A stretch of 64,000 nucleotides of DNA from Chlorella sorokiniana (GCA_025917655.1 CP084611.1:4278001-4342000); one strand, 5' to 3'. Shown: positions 35,754 to 47,285, counted from the first letter of the stretch. The notes: a model not told the origin generated them from the sequence alone. Numbers and translations are program-made.

Positions 35754-37401
35754 CGGCTCTGCTGCTGCTGGGGGCGCAGGAGCGGCCGCAGCAGCTGCTG
35801 GGTCGCCCTGCCGTCCATTCCTGCTGCTGCTGCCGCCTCCAAGCCTGCCGAGCCGCGGCCCCTGCTAACTGACCGCCCCTCTTCCTGGCTACGATGAGGT
35901 GTGGGGGATGTGTGGCGGGGGAGGGCGGGCCCGGGGTGTCCAGCGCAGGTTGGCGGTCGCCCTGGTGGGCTGCTACCGACGCGCCTGGCGTCGCCGCCTC
36001 ACCGGCCTGGCACAGGGGCTCAGGCGGCGAGACTCTCGGGCTGCTTTCCATGCAGCCCGATGGTGTTTTTGAGAGGGTTTCTGGAGGTTGAGCGGGCACC
36101 CCCGGCGCCCAGGCCGGCAAAGGCACGAGAGGGGTAGCCGTTGTTGCCTGCAGGGGCTCACGTTGCGCGTCGGACCCATCTCATTCGCGTTTGACAGCTC
36201 AGCGGGGCCGCCAAAGGCGTTGGCGGGGCGCCCACGCCAGAGCCTGGCAGCTAGACGCGGCTGGGAAGGACAGGGACTCTGAGAACCCTCACCAGCTAGT
36301 AACACCCCAGCTTGTTGTGTGGATGGCCGGCAATGCAGGCGTCGTTGAGAACAGGGCTGTAGCGAGCAGCGATTATAGGCCAACGGGAAGTCCAACCTTC
36401 AAGCAGCGAAGAATCCGCGGCACAAGTTCATTGTTAAGACAGATGCCGGGTGTCCAGGCCTGGTTAACCGCCGGTGGTCGGGGTGTACCTCGTGTACGCC
36501 CCCTGGCTGTTTTGCTCACTTGCGCCCTGCCCATTACCTGCACGTGACTGCTAGGCAGATTAATGATTTGTTTCGAACGACATGCACTGCAACAAGGACA
36601 AAAGGGCACTATCCAAGGGGGGGGCACTGTTGGGCGGCAGGGACAGCCGCCACTACCGTTCGTCGTGCGGCAACGGTCTCTACAATGGGTCAGAGGCACA
36701 TTAGAGGACAGCTTTGAGGGTGCAAATATACACCAGATACCACAATCAAAAGGAGAGCTGCAGGCATGGCCCCACAACCGCACAATGCGCTCGCAGGGTG
36801 GACCATACAAGCCGACATGCACGAGCCGACTCAGTGACTTCAAGGTAGCGGAACAGTGATCAACAGCCTGGAAGGTCCAAGCGTGCCAGGATCCTTCCAG
36901 GGCGAGAGAAAAGGTGGTCCATTGGCTACTCCCCGTTCCGCTGCATGTCGACCTGGATGGGCTGCCTTGAAATATCTCAACTTGCAGGTGGTGCCCGGGG
37001 GCGCTCCAGCCGCCACCACTGCAGCCGAGCGTCGAAGCACATGCGCACTCATGTGGCAGGCTTTGCCCAGCTGCTCCATGTGGTTCTGTTGGTCTCCTCC
37101 CCCGGATGTGCTAAGCGTTGTTTCAGCGCGCCAGCAGTCCTCATTCAAGCCCATCAAGATTCACATAGAAGCTGGTGTCGGTGTGAGGGCACCTCAGCAG
37201 GAAGCACCACTGCCATCTGCCACATGCTGAGCAGCACCCTGATCTGCTCGTCCTGCACTTGATTAAATGCGTTACAGGTCCAAGGGAACTGTAGAGTTGC
37301 CAAAATAATGTTCTTCTCGAAAGGAGCCAAGAATCAGTACATTGTGTGCCAGTAATGGGGGATTGCTCCACATTGCCACCGCCTGACACCTCGCGCCAGC
37401 T
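35754..37401. other. Intergenic region without a supported gene
   Basis: 1.65 kb. From about 36290 on it is AT-richer. Several frames of 90-160 codons exist on both strands (for example 36373-36843 minus, 36563-36859 plus), but none shows a motif or plausible splice structure. The right end holds the ATPC 3' UTR. Confidence 0.4.
37272..37276 (-). promoter_or_regulatory. UGUAA poly(A) signal of ATPC
   Basis: TTACA on the plus strand, 126 nt beyond the stop at 37402-37404. Its position agrees with the three-part C terminus proposed for ATPC. Confidence 0.5.
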
Positions 37402-40095
37402 CAGACGGAGGAAGCGCCCTGCGGACAAGGGGCAAGACGCAGGTTGAGATGGAGTGAATGGTGCAGATACAGGCATGCCAGAAAAAAAGAAAGAGTCCTG
37501 GATCAGTGAATCCTCCCGCCGCCGCTGCTGACTCACCGCCACGATTTCCTGCGGACAAGGGGCAAGACGCAGGTTGAGATGGAGTGAATGAGAGCAGACA
37601 CAACAGGCATGAAAGAAAAACATCAATAAAAATTGGTTCTGGGTTACAAGGTGAAGAAGTTTTGGGAGGATAAGGTCCTGGATCAGGAGTCCTCCCGCCG
37701 CCGCTGCTCGCTCACCGTCAGCTCCGTGGTGATCTTTGCTTGGCGCTTGCGGTTCATGATGAGCGTGAGGTTGCGCTTGAGCTCGCCAGCGTTGTCCGAC
37801 GCATTGTTCATGGCGTTCATGCGTGCAGCCAGCTCAGAGGCCAGCGCCTCCTGCAGCGAGCGCAGCAGCGACGCGTTCATGTAGAGCGGCAGCAGCGCGT
37901 CCACGATCTGGACCGGGTCCTGCTCGAAGATCAGGCCGGCGTCGAAGTCGGGTCTCGGTGCGTACCTGCGGGGGGGGCGGCGGTTCAAGAGGGGCAAGTT
38001 GAAATGAACTGCTTCGGGTTGCAAGCTTGAAGGGGGCCGCAAGCTTGCAAGGGCTTCATGATTTCAGTAGCAGAACAGCGTTCTAGACATGGCCGCCGCC
38101 GCGTGTCCGCTGCTTGTCAGTGGCTGCCTCCGCCCCTTTCCCCATCCCAGGGGCTCACCGCCTCGGACTCCACGACCAGCTGGCCCTCGCGGGTGGTCAG
38201 CTTGAAGATCTCGTCCTCGGCCGCGTCGACGCACACGCCGTTGATGTCGCACACCTCGCCGGAGGGGGTCAGCGGCAGCAGCGTCTGGATGACGGGGGAG
38301 GAGGAGATGAGGGACACAAACTTGGTGTAGATCAGCTCCACCTTGTCCACCTCCTGCAGGGGGTGGGGGAGGGCAGGGCAGAGACGGGGGTGAGGGCGGA
38401 GGGGCGCTTTGTGTGGGTTGCAGCTTGCAACGCGGCCCACGACTCCTGGGCCCTCGATCGCGACCAGGATTCAGCTGGGCTGCGCAGCCCTGTGGGCCCT
38501 GCCGCAGGCCATCGAGCGCAGCTCTGCACCTGGGACACAAAGTCGGAGAAGATGTCGTCGGCGATGGCCTGGGCCTCCTTGATGGTGGGGGACTGGCCCA
38601 CCGTGAAGTTGGCCTCCACGTTGTACTGCGGGCGGCGCTTGAAGTACGCGGAGCCCTTGCGGCCCACGCAGATCATCCGCACGGCAATGCCCAGGTCAGC
38701 CAGCTCCTTGTAGCGCTGCTCAGCCTTCTTGATCACAAAGCTGCGGGGTGTAAGGGGCAGCGGGCAGCGGGGTTTAAGGGGCAGGTTGACACAGCAAGCC
38801 GTTGCACGCAGCAGGGCAGGCCACGCAGGAAAGAATGCCCCGCCTGTCCCCACAACACATTGCCAGGTCTTCTGGTAAGCATGGCACAGACTCCGGCTTC
38901 ACAATATTGGTGCCCACAGCTGCCCTCACAACCCACGGTTTTGAGGCGCCCATCCCTCCCTCGAACACCCAGACCTCAAGTCTCACTTGTTGTAGCCGCC
39001 GCACAGGCCGCGGTCGCCGGTGACGACCACCAGGGCCACCGACTTGATGGGGCGCTGGGCCACCAGCGGGGAGTCCACATCCTCCACGCGCAGGCGCTGG
39101 TTCACGCCGTACAGCACCTGGCGGAAAGTGGGAACAAGGTGGGGTCCGTGCCCGGCGTCAGCAGGAAGCAGCACGGCGCCCTGCAACATCCGCTGCACCG
39201 GAAAATGTGCTGCAATGACGGCTGTCCTTCGTGCTCGCTTGGACGCAGCGTGCAGGGAGAGGCGCTGGCTTCGGCGCGCTGCTTTGATGGCTGGCGAGGC
39301 ACCCGCTGAAGGTGCCCAAGCTGCCACAGAAGTGTCGCCAACGCAGTCTGCCCAAGAGCAAGCTGCTGGCTGCTGGCCAGCTCTTACTGCCCACTGACTG
39401 CCAGTCCTTGATCGACTGAGCAAACCAATCCGTTGCTGGATTTGGCCGTCACCAAGCTGTCACTGCTCTCCTGGGTGGCCCTTCCCGCTGACGTGCATCC
39501 CAGTTGCGCATAAAAGTCAAGCGCTCAGCGGCCCAGCAGGCAGTCATGCAGGCTGTCCTGCACACCCACCTTGACAAGGTTCTCGGCGAAGGGGCGGCCG
39601 TTGACCACAGCCTCCTGCGCGCGGCGGACCTTAGCGGCCGCCACCAGCTTCATCGCCTCCGTGATCTTCTTGGTGTTGCTCACAGAGCCGATGCGGTCAC
39701 GCACCTCCTTGATACCGGCAGCCATCACCTGTGGGGTGGGGCAGGGGCACGCAGTGCAGCAATGAGCCCAGGCGTGCGCAAGGGTCAAGCCGTAGCGCGC
39801 GCCGTCAGCAGGGGCGGAGCTCCCGCTGCACCGTCAGTCCTGGAGCCGAAGGCGGGCTGTCGCGACAAATTTGGCTACGTGACATCGCCAGACGGCTGTA
39901 AATGGCTTTTCAGGCCAGAGATCGGACGCCTTGTTGCTGCTGCAAAAGTGGTGCCCGGCGCACAGCCCCGCGGGCAGCGTCGCCACTTAGCACATTGCGC
40001 ACCTGCAGCTGGCCGCGGCGAGGGGCCGAGGTCTGCTTGGCGGCAGCGAAGGCAGCCACGCTGCCATTGTGCTTCACGCTGCTGAGAGCCTGCAT
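37402..40095 (-). CDS. ATPC: Chloroplast ATP synthase CF1 gamma subunit
   Basis: The central rotor shaft of the thylakoid ATP synthase. Exon 1 (40095-40003) is a 31-residue transit peptide start, [20 protein letters not shown]. Exon 2 (39728-39570) gives [19 protein letters not shown] and the invariant [18 protein letters not shown]. Then [42 protein letters not shown] and [14 protein letters not shown]. The redox loop [17 protein letters not shown] has the two regulatory Cys residues that thioredoxin reduces in the light. The end is [20 protein letters not shown] and [10 protein letters not shown]. After that a 12-nt micro-exon (37537-37548, EIVA) and an 18-nt terminal exon (37402-37419, GASSV plus stop) give ITTELTEIVAGASSV, matching the family's usual QELAEIVGGA ending. 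One frame break near 37950 lies in a non-conserved linker. Confidence 0.95.
37420..37536 (-). repeat. Duplicated intron, copy 2 (117 nt), ATPC
   Basis: Starts GTGAGTCAGCAGCGGCGGCG and ends TTGCCCCTTGTCCGCAG. About 40 nt at the 5' end and 42 nt at the 3' end are nearly identical to the intron at 37549-37715; the middle differs. Confidence 0.85.
37549..37715 (-). repeat. Duplicated intron, copy 1 (167 nt), ATPC
   Basis: Starts GTGAGCGAGCAGCGGCGGCG and ends TTGCCCCTTGTCCGCAG. It shares both ends with the next intron (37420-37536), from which it is separated by a 12-nt exon. Confidence 0.85.
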
Positions 40096-40930
40096 CGTCG
40101 CTGTTGCCCCTGACACGCCACCACGAAGACTCCAAGCAGAGGACGGGCTCCTCAATATCTTCGTAAGGGATTGTGACGGGCTGCAAGCAAGCACTTACCC
40201 GCTTGGCTGTGGACCCTGGTGAAGGAGCCCACTGCAGTGGCAGGGCGATCGAATACTTGGGGGCACTTCCACACTTCTAGATGGTTCTGCAATCGTGCAC
40301 ATCATGATCTCAACGCCCCCGCAGCTCCTGCGGCAAAGCCCGGTGGGGTCCCCGAACTCCGTTAAACAACAGCTCTGAGGCGCTGAGGATTCTGTTCAAT
40401 GAAATCCAATATCCTGGCACGCCAATGACGAGCGCCAAAAAAGCGTTAAGACGAGCAGGCCCACCTCCTGCTGGGTGCCCGCCGCTCTGTCTGCGCCTCC
40501 TCAACTGTTTGCGTTTGGAGCGTTTGGCAGTTACACACAACGTGGGTTGAGATGAGATACAGGAAGCTCTTATTGACCACGAGAGGGAGAGGGTGACAAA
40601 AGTTTGTGTGGTGGTACACTGGAGGAGGGTACAAAAGGCAGAGGGCTGGCAGCACAAGGAAGTCGTGCAGAGCGGTGCTGAGTTTGCAGACATGTTTATT
40701 TTGTCGTTTTGGTTGGTACAATTGGTTGTATGCGGGCAAAATGAGCGAAGGCAGAGGCACAACCGCGGAGAGGCTGGGGTTCAGATGCGGAATGCTTGGA
40801 AGAAGTGTGCAGGGAGGATACAAAGCAGGGTACAACATGCAATGGAAATGCCATGCAGTGCAACGCAGAAATCCTAGCAGAAACAGCAAGATTGTTGATG
40901 CGTAGAATGCAAGGCTGGCAACAGAGCACT
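40096..40930. other. Intergenic region, F-box/LRR gene to ATPC (both minus)
   Basis: 835 bp that should contain the ATPC promoter and the 3' UTR of the F-box/LRR gene. A TTACA (minus-strand TGTAA) at 40531-40535 may serve the latter. No gene seen. Confidence 0.35.
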
Positions 40931-43405
40931 TCAGAACTCCTGAAAGAGTGTCGCGCTGAGGCGTGCACAGCCTGCAGGCCGCGCCACCCGCAGCATGACC
41001 AGCTTGCGCTGCAGCGCAGCCAGCGCTGGCGCGCCCAGCTGCGGGCAGCGGTCCATGCTGAGATGGCGCAGCGTGGCGCAGCGCGCCAGAGCCGCCACCC
41101 CCGCTCGCTGACCTTGGTGCAGTTGTTGAGGGCCAGCGCGGTCAGCCCGCCCGCGTGGCTGACCGCCTGCAGGCAGGCGTCGTCCAGGCGCTTGTTGTTC
41201 GACGCGTCGAGCGAGCGCAGCACGGGCATGCGCGCCAGCAGCGCCATGCAGGGTGGGTGCACGGCGCGCAGGCAGTCCACCAGCACCAGGCTGGACAGGC
41301 GGGGCAGCGCCCGCAGGTGCGCCACGCCCGCGGCGGTGACGCAGGAGTAGGAGAGGTCCAGGTGCTCCAGGGAGGGGCAGCGGGACAGCAGGCGCAGGCC
41401 CTGCGGTGGTCACAAGAGGTTGTGCTTGGTGGCGGCCGTGGTGGTGGAGTTTTGTTGTTGTTGTCTTTCAGTTGTGGGGTGGGGGTGGGGCGCTGCAGGG
41501 GTGTGTGTGTGCAAGGCTGGCAGCCTGGCCGATTGGCCACTGCAACTGTCGCCGACCATCTGCCCTGTGGGAAGTCGGCAAGGCCTGACGAGCACAAAGT
41601 TGGGCCCCCCTTCTGCCTTCCTCCTCCCTGGTCTGCTGCCCCCACATGCAGACCCACACACGCGCGCACCTCATCCGTCACGCCGTTGCACTTTCGCACA
41701 ACGCAGTTCGCCAAGCGGGGCAGCCGAGCGGCATGGGCCAGGGCCACATCCGTCAACTCGCCGCAAAAGCTGCAGCACACGCAAAGGGAGGCCAAGCCGC
41801 TGCTGGAGGTCAAGCTAGCCCACAGCCTTTGCCGCCGCCTTGGAAATCTGGGCAACGATGATATGGCTGGCATTTGCAGCCTGACCCCTCTTGTCAGCAG
41901 TGTGCGGCAGGCAACCCAGGCTTGACAGCCAGCCCACCTGAGGTCCAGCTTGGTCAGCGAGGGGGCAGGCCCGCCAGCGCGGCGTCCCGGAGTCGGATGT
42001 TCCACCCCAGGTTGAGCTCGAGCAGGTGCCGCAGGGCCGCCAGCTGCTGCACCCCTCCAGCGGTCACGCGCTGGCTCTCGCTCAGGTCCAGCATGGTCAG
42101 CTGGCGGCAGTGGCGCGCAACCGCTGCCACCACGCGGTCGTCGGTGCCCTCGCAGCCCCCTGTGCAGGAAGGGGCACGGAGGGTCACCGCGATGGACGGG
42201 CTGACACGTCTTGCAGGGGCCATGCAGCAGCCCGGCTGCCGGCCCCCGGCAGCGCAGCTCCCACCGATGTTGAGCATCCGCAGGTTGGTGAGGGCGGGCA
42301 TGATGGCGGCCAGCCCCTCGGCGGTGTGCGCCCAGCAGCTGTAGCCCAGGTCCAGCGCGGTGAGGCTGCCGCCCAGCGCGGTCAGCGCAGCCAGACCCGC
42401 GTCGGTCACGCCCTCCCCCGCCTCAAACAGGCCCAAGCAGCGCAGCTGGGGCAGCTCCGCCACCGCCGCCAGGCACCCGTCGGTGAGCTGGCAGCAGGCA
42501 GACATGACGAGGGTGCGCAGCGGCAGCCGCGCCAGATGCCGCAGGCCCGCCTCGCTGCAGAAAGGCACAGGCAGGGCGCCGCTTATCAGCGGGCAGGCGG
42601 TTTGATCCTGACAAGGGGCCTGGCAGCCCTGGCACAGCGTCAAGATCGATGATCGTGCCCACCTGAACAGCTCGCAGCCAGTCAGGTCCAGCTTGGTCAG
42701 CGCTGGGCAACCCTCGGCCAGCTGTAGCAGCGTGTCATCGCTGAGCTGGGTGCAGGAGCTGAGGTCGGCATCCGAGAGCAGCGGCAGGCCGCTCAGCGCA
42801 GCCCCCAGCCCGCCCGAGCTGGCCGCGCAGCACTCACGCAGGGCCAGGCCGCGCAGGCTGCCTCCAAGCGCGGGCAGCCGCCGCAGCACGCTGTCGGGGA
42901 GGGGCCCGGCCAGCTCGAGGTGATGCAGGTGGCGCAGGCGCCCCACAGCCTCGGCGCCCACAAACGTCATCGGGCTGCTGAGCTTCAGCGACTCCAGCAT
43001 GGGAGCCTGCAGGGACAACACCCCAAACCCACAAGATGATTATTGCCATGCATTTAACCCGCCGTTAGCGTAACAAATGGCGGGCACATGCGTCATAAGG
43101 GTGCGCCGCAAAACCAGACCACCGGCATGCGGACGTGCCTGCTGCACAAGCGCGTCCAGCCAGCTCTCCGACCAATCCTCCGCCGCGCTGGCGTCAATTT
43201 CTTGTAGGCAAGGGAAGCTCGCAAGGCTGATCATTGCTATGCGACGCAGCTTAAGGGACCGCACTGCAGCGTTGGCTGGCCGCTGAAACCCGAAGCAGGT
43301 AAGGCGCAGCGCCGCCAGGCTCCTGATGTCGACCAGCTGAAACACGGCCGCAAGCGCGTCATCCGGTAGGCATGTTATCACCAAAGGGGGACATCTTTCA
43401 ACCAT
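40931..43405 (-). CDS. F-box / leucine-rich-repeat protein (AMN1/FBXL type)
   Basis: Probably the substrate-recognition part of an SCF ubiquitin ligase. ATG at 43405 opens an F-box-like segment: ITCLPDDALAAVFQLVDIRS followed by LAALRLTCFGFQRPANAA. Then come at least twelve Cys-containing LRRs of about 25 residues, for example LSSCTQLSDDTLLQLAEGCP, LTKLDLTGCELF, LVMSACCQLTDGCLAAVAEL, LGLFEAGEGVTDAGLAALTA, MLDLSESQRVTAGGVQQL, FCGELTDVALAHAARL, HLDLSYSCVTAAGVAHL and LNNCTKVSERG. The last repeat ends LSATLFQEF at 40931. Introns fall between repeats. One frame loss at 41098-41102 (C run on the plus strand): one more base joins KVSERG to VAALARCATLRHL. Target unknown. Confidence 0.8.
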
Positions 43406-43827
43406 AGTTGGCAAGTTGGGAGGGCTTGGAGGACAGGGGGGCGCACGTCAGAGGTTGTGGTTTGGAAGTTGGGCGGACCGCGCAAGGTCCCCCGCTGTGA
43501 CGGGAAGGACTACGTTAGTCGAGATAGAGGCGTTGATCACGATAGGCCGCACACTGGCCGGTCGGGTTTGTCGCAACAACTCCTGGGCTCCCGCCAGCCC
43601 CCAAGATCACGCCCTGCTCAGCAACAGAAAGGCGACAGGAGCAAAACAACCCGGGGCCGCCCGAGGGCCGCACTTGAAAATGCCAGAGCCCCGCTTTGAG
43701 TGCTGCAGCATGCTGCCGACTAAATGACAAAGGTTGACCCAGAGCAAAAGCTGCCTTCCGCAAGTGATGCAGAGAAGATGGAGCAACCGCTACGATTGGT
43801 GCAGAAGAAGTGCAGAAGGGAACCAAA
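43406..43827. other. Short intergenic region between two minus-strand genes
   Basis: 422 bp, with the promoter of the F-box/LRR gene and the 3' UTR of the ArsJ-type gene. No further feature seen. Confidence 0.35.
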
Positions 43828-46800
43828 CTAATAGCGATGGATTGCGTGGCTCGCCGTCACCTCTTGTCGCTTGGCGGCGCTGAGTTGCTGAGCGCGACTG
43901 CAGTGTCCGCTGCAACGCCTGCCCCATTCATGCTCTTCGCCTCTACGAGCTGCACGGCTGGCGTTGCCCGCTTGGGTCCTGGGAAGCAGGCACCCAGGAC
44001 GCCTAGCCTGCGACCTGCGCAGAAGGGAATGGACGAGCACACAAATCGAACCCTGCAGGGTCGGCTTCACGCCAGCAGCACGCTTCGACAAGCCCACAGG
44101 GAGCGCAGCGCTGCTCCCGCTGCGTCGCAGGCTGCCGCCCCACACTCACCTTGGGCCCCGGTCTCCTCCTGCAGGAAGAAGTCCACGAGGCACGACACCG
44201 CGGCAAAGCCCACCGACACCATCAGGCAGCTCCCAAAGCCGTCCACCACAGTGCTGCCGATGTAGCTGTACAGCGCTCCAGAGGACAGCGTGCCCACCAG
44301 CCGGCCCACTGCATTTGAGGCGTAGTACACGCCCACCGTCTGGGCCACCTGCGCAACAAAAAGGGGAGGGGCCAGCTCAGATGGTGCCAGCTGCCAAATT
44401 TTGGGCGCCGCTGGCAGCGTAGCAGGCGGAGACGCTTGCCTTGTCGCCCTCTGCGTAAGATACAATCAAATATGAGTGGATAGCGGAGTTGATGGCAAAC
44501 ACGAGGCAAAAGGCATACAGGACGACGGTGATGGCGACCACAGCAGGGGCTTGCGCCACGCCGGGGCCAAAAGTGTCTGCACAAGAGAAGGCGAAGACAT
44601 TCAACACATGCATCGATACGTCAAGTACATGCAATAGTACCGCAGAATGCAATTCTCGCACGCAGAGGCACAAAATGGTGGGCGCAGCTTGAGGTTGAAG
44701 GCTCTGGGGTGCAGGCCTCAGCCACCCACCTCCAGCCAACATGACGACGCCCAGGGTGAGGGGCACCACGGTGAGGATGCCGCACCAGAGGGCGGCCACC
44801 CACTTGTTTGGGGGCGACTGCTTCAGTGGCCCCAACACCAGCTGCGGCGTCCAGCTCTGCATCTGGCCGTAGATAATGATCCAGACCTGCGGTGAGCAGG
44901 CGGGGCGGGCCCACTCTCTTGTCTCAGGCCTAGGCAAGATGGCGATATACATGCTTTCAGGACTGCAGACTACAAACGAGACCCCTCGCATCCAAGTGAA
45001 GCGGCTGCCATGCGGCATCCAGCCGCTACGCAGCCTCACCGCAAGGAAGGCGCCCGTGGCAGAGCGCGACCAGCCAATGCCCGACTCGGCGCTGCGCAGG
45101 AAGAAGGGCAGCGGCACCTCGAACCACAGGTCGCGAGCGCCAAACAGGAAGACGCGGGAGAGGGAGAGGATGTTGACGTTGGGCTTGTTTCTGCGCCAAA
45201 ACCGTGAACGGAAGAGTTGAAATCAGGTGGATGGCGGCTTGAACAGGCGCGGATGCAGGCCTGCACGCGCGCACCCCCTCTCGCCGCCTACCACAACAAG
45301 ACACATTGAACTTTAAGCGTTGTTTGTGCCGGCACCACTCACTCGAACAGCTTGGCCAGCGTGACGTTCTCCTTGCGCGCGCGGCCCAGCTGGTTGGACA
45401 GGCCGGTGATGGCCCACGGCATGGCCGCCACAATCAGGCCGCACAGGATGCCCAGAGACATGTAGTAGCTGCGAGGTGGTGTAAGGAGGGCAGCACACAT
45501 GGCAGGGTCAGCTGCACAGGGATGGATGCATGGACAGCTGGCTTTTGTTGTTTGCAATCGCTCCCCCTGCAGAGCGCAAAAGTGCCACCAGCTGAGCGGG
45601 TGCATATGTTTGGTCAACTCACTTGACAGCCACGGTGGCGGCACCCAAGAAGTATCCGGCGCCCTTGAGGCTGTTCTTCCAGCCCGTGATGAGCGACACC
45701 AGCCGGAACAGCGACGTCTGCTTCTCCTCTGCAGCACGGAAAGGACAGCGAGGCTTGCGACAATGGGGAGGAGCACAGGCCAAAGCTGCCAGGCCCCGAC
45801 CAAGCCCCTCGTCTGCGTGGGCACGCTGCTCCGGGGGCCGTGGTATCCCACCTGGCGTCACCAGCTTGGTCACTGTCTTGCCGCCCAGCTTGGTGAGATC
45901 CTTGGCGATGCCGCACATGAGCTGCGTGGCTGTCACGTACAGGATTGCCTGCAGCTTGGACCAGTCGTCCTGCATCGGGTGGGGGGGGCACGGGCTGGCC
46001 TGAGAGGGTGCTGCCAGCGCGGCACACGGCATGCATTCGTGGCACACGCGCGCCCGCCCGCCCCCGCCCCCGCGCTCCGGGGGCCCGCTGGGGCCCTGCT
46101 CACCTGCCAGCCAAAGAGCATGCCTATGCCGACCAGCTGCAGCGAAAGCCCCGTCAGCAGGGTGGACTTGATGCCCCACTTGGCACCCATCATCCCCGCA
46201 GCGAGGTTGGTTATCACGCCGGCCAGCTGCAGGCGCATGGATGGCGTGGGAGGTGTTGTTGGGTGGGGACAGGGGGCGGCGAGGAGGGCAGGCCTGGGAG
46301 CAGGGGCAGCCGCATTGACATGCATGGCAGCAGCAGCAGCAGCAGCGCTCGCCTCATAGAAGGAGAACATGATTGCCACCTCCATGGCTGAAAAGCCCTT
46401 TTGGTAGGCATGCAGCAGCACCACCATGCGCACGGCGCCGTCAGTGGTAGTGAAGAGCAGGTAGGAGAGGGAGATGATCACAAAGGGCTTGAGCGCGGAG
46501 AAGCGCTGCGCCATGCTCTGCCGCCGCGACATGGGCGCCGACGGGGCGGAGCTGGCGGTGTCGCCGCCACCCAGCAGCCGCTGCTCGTACGTCGCGCGGT
46601 CCAGCACCTCCTCATGCAGCTCCCGCTCCGCCTCCTCGCCCTCGGCGCGCCGCTGGCGGGCGGCCACGCGCAGCCGCACGCCTTGCAGCTCCGTGTCTTG
46701 AAACAGAACCTGCGCCGGCGCAGAAATGGGAGGAGGCAGGCGTTGGAGGACTCCCATCCGGCACCGGCCAGGCATTGTGTGCGATACCCAGGAAACCATG

Positions 46801-47052
46801 CTTCGCTAAAGTAGCGATCTCTGTCAGGATGACCCAGGGATTACGCGCTCAATACACAGGAAGCGCCGCTTGGCCGTCCATACTCGGCACGCCTTGCAGC
46901 GCTCTCACCTCCGCCGCTGGCGGCTGGCACTGCACGCGGCCATCAACCGCTGCCGCGTCTACTGTTTGATCGTCAAAACTGCATACCAGCTTGCCGTTGA
47001 CGTCTACAACGTCCTGCTGGGCAGGCAGCTCACAGCAGGAAAAGGACGCCAT
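43828..47052 (-). CDS. ARSJ: ArsJ-type MFS permease, exporter of 1-arseno-3-phosphoglycerate
   Basis: In bacteria ArsJ exports the arsenate ester made by a partner GAPDH; outside the cell it falls apart to arsenate. The family signature is clear: SLSYLLFTTTDGAVRMVVLL, MEVAIMFSFYE joined to LAGVITNLAAGMMGAKWGI, LLTGLSLQLVGIGMLFGW, CGIAKDLTKLGGKTVTKLV, LFRLVSLITGWKNSLKGAGY, NVNILSLSRVFLFGARDLWF, EVPLPFFL, VWIIIYGQMQSWTPQLVL, ALWCGILTVVPLTLGVVML and QTVGVYYASNAVGRLVGTLS. About twelve helices, as expected. Unlike the bacterial proteins it has some 125 extra N-terminal residues (MASFSCCELPAQQDVVDVNG, then a Glu/Arg-rich stretch). About ten exons; one intron has a GC donor near 46358. The C-terminal exon is uncertain: stop at 43828 or 43857 by phase. 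The neighbour across 233 bp is the matching GAPDH. Likely plasma membrane. Confidence 0.88.
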
Positions 47053-47285
47053 GGCTACAGAGCAGGCGAGATGTCTATTACAGGTCTAAATGGTCCGACT
47101 AACCATGTGATACAATATGGCTATGCGGAAACGTTATTTCACGCAAGCCTGGTGTTGCAGGCGGCGCCCTTGAAGGCGCATAACGCGAACCAACGCGAGG
47201 AGGACCTTATGGAATCAACCTGCTGTCGCTGTGATTTAGTATTATTTTTCGTTTTTTTGATCATCCGTCCTGCCCGGCCCTCGCA
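47053..47285. promoter_or_regulatory. Bidirectional promoter region between ARSJ and its GAPDH
   Basis: 233 bp separate the ATG of ARSJ (47052, minus) from the ATG of the GAPDH gene (47286, plus). Both 5' UTRs and any control sites must fit here, which would give joint expression. The GAPDH-proximal half has a T-rich stretch (GTATTATTTTTCGTTTTTTT). No TATA box or known arsenic- or phosphate-response site is evident. Confidence 0.6.

Noticed and set aside
35092-36126. 344-codon minus-strand frame starting near the apparent ATG at 36126
   Set aside because: It runs out of frame with the exons that give coherent protein (KYRSSLTEENVAYL and the Cys-rich end), and is Pro/Arg/Ser-rich as expected for a shadow frame in GC-rich DNA.
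36290-37300. Small genes in the AT-richer spacer (36373-36843 minus, 36563-36859 plus)
   Set aside because: Both frames overlap on opposite strands, lack motifs and splice structure, and fit chance open frames.
37549-37715. Mobile introner element inferred from the duplicated ATPC intron
   Set aside because: I found no third copy of these intron ends elsewhere in the window, so local duplication is enough; only a genome-wide search could revive the idea.
37683-38042. ATPC ending at 37683 with the tail [10 protein letters not shown]
   Set aside because: The tail is intron sequence: a GTGAGC donor lies just before it, the downstream micro-exon and terminal exon restore the family C terminus, and a UGUAA signal follows the later stop.
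40446-40905. Frames of 94-147 codons on both strands after the F-box/LRR gene
   Set aside because: They lie in the 3' UTR/spacer, overlap one another and show no family likeness.
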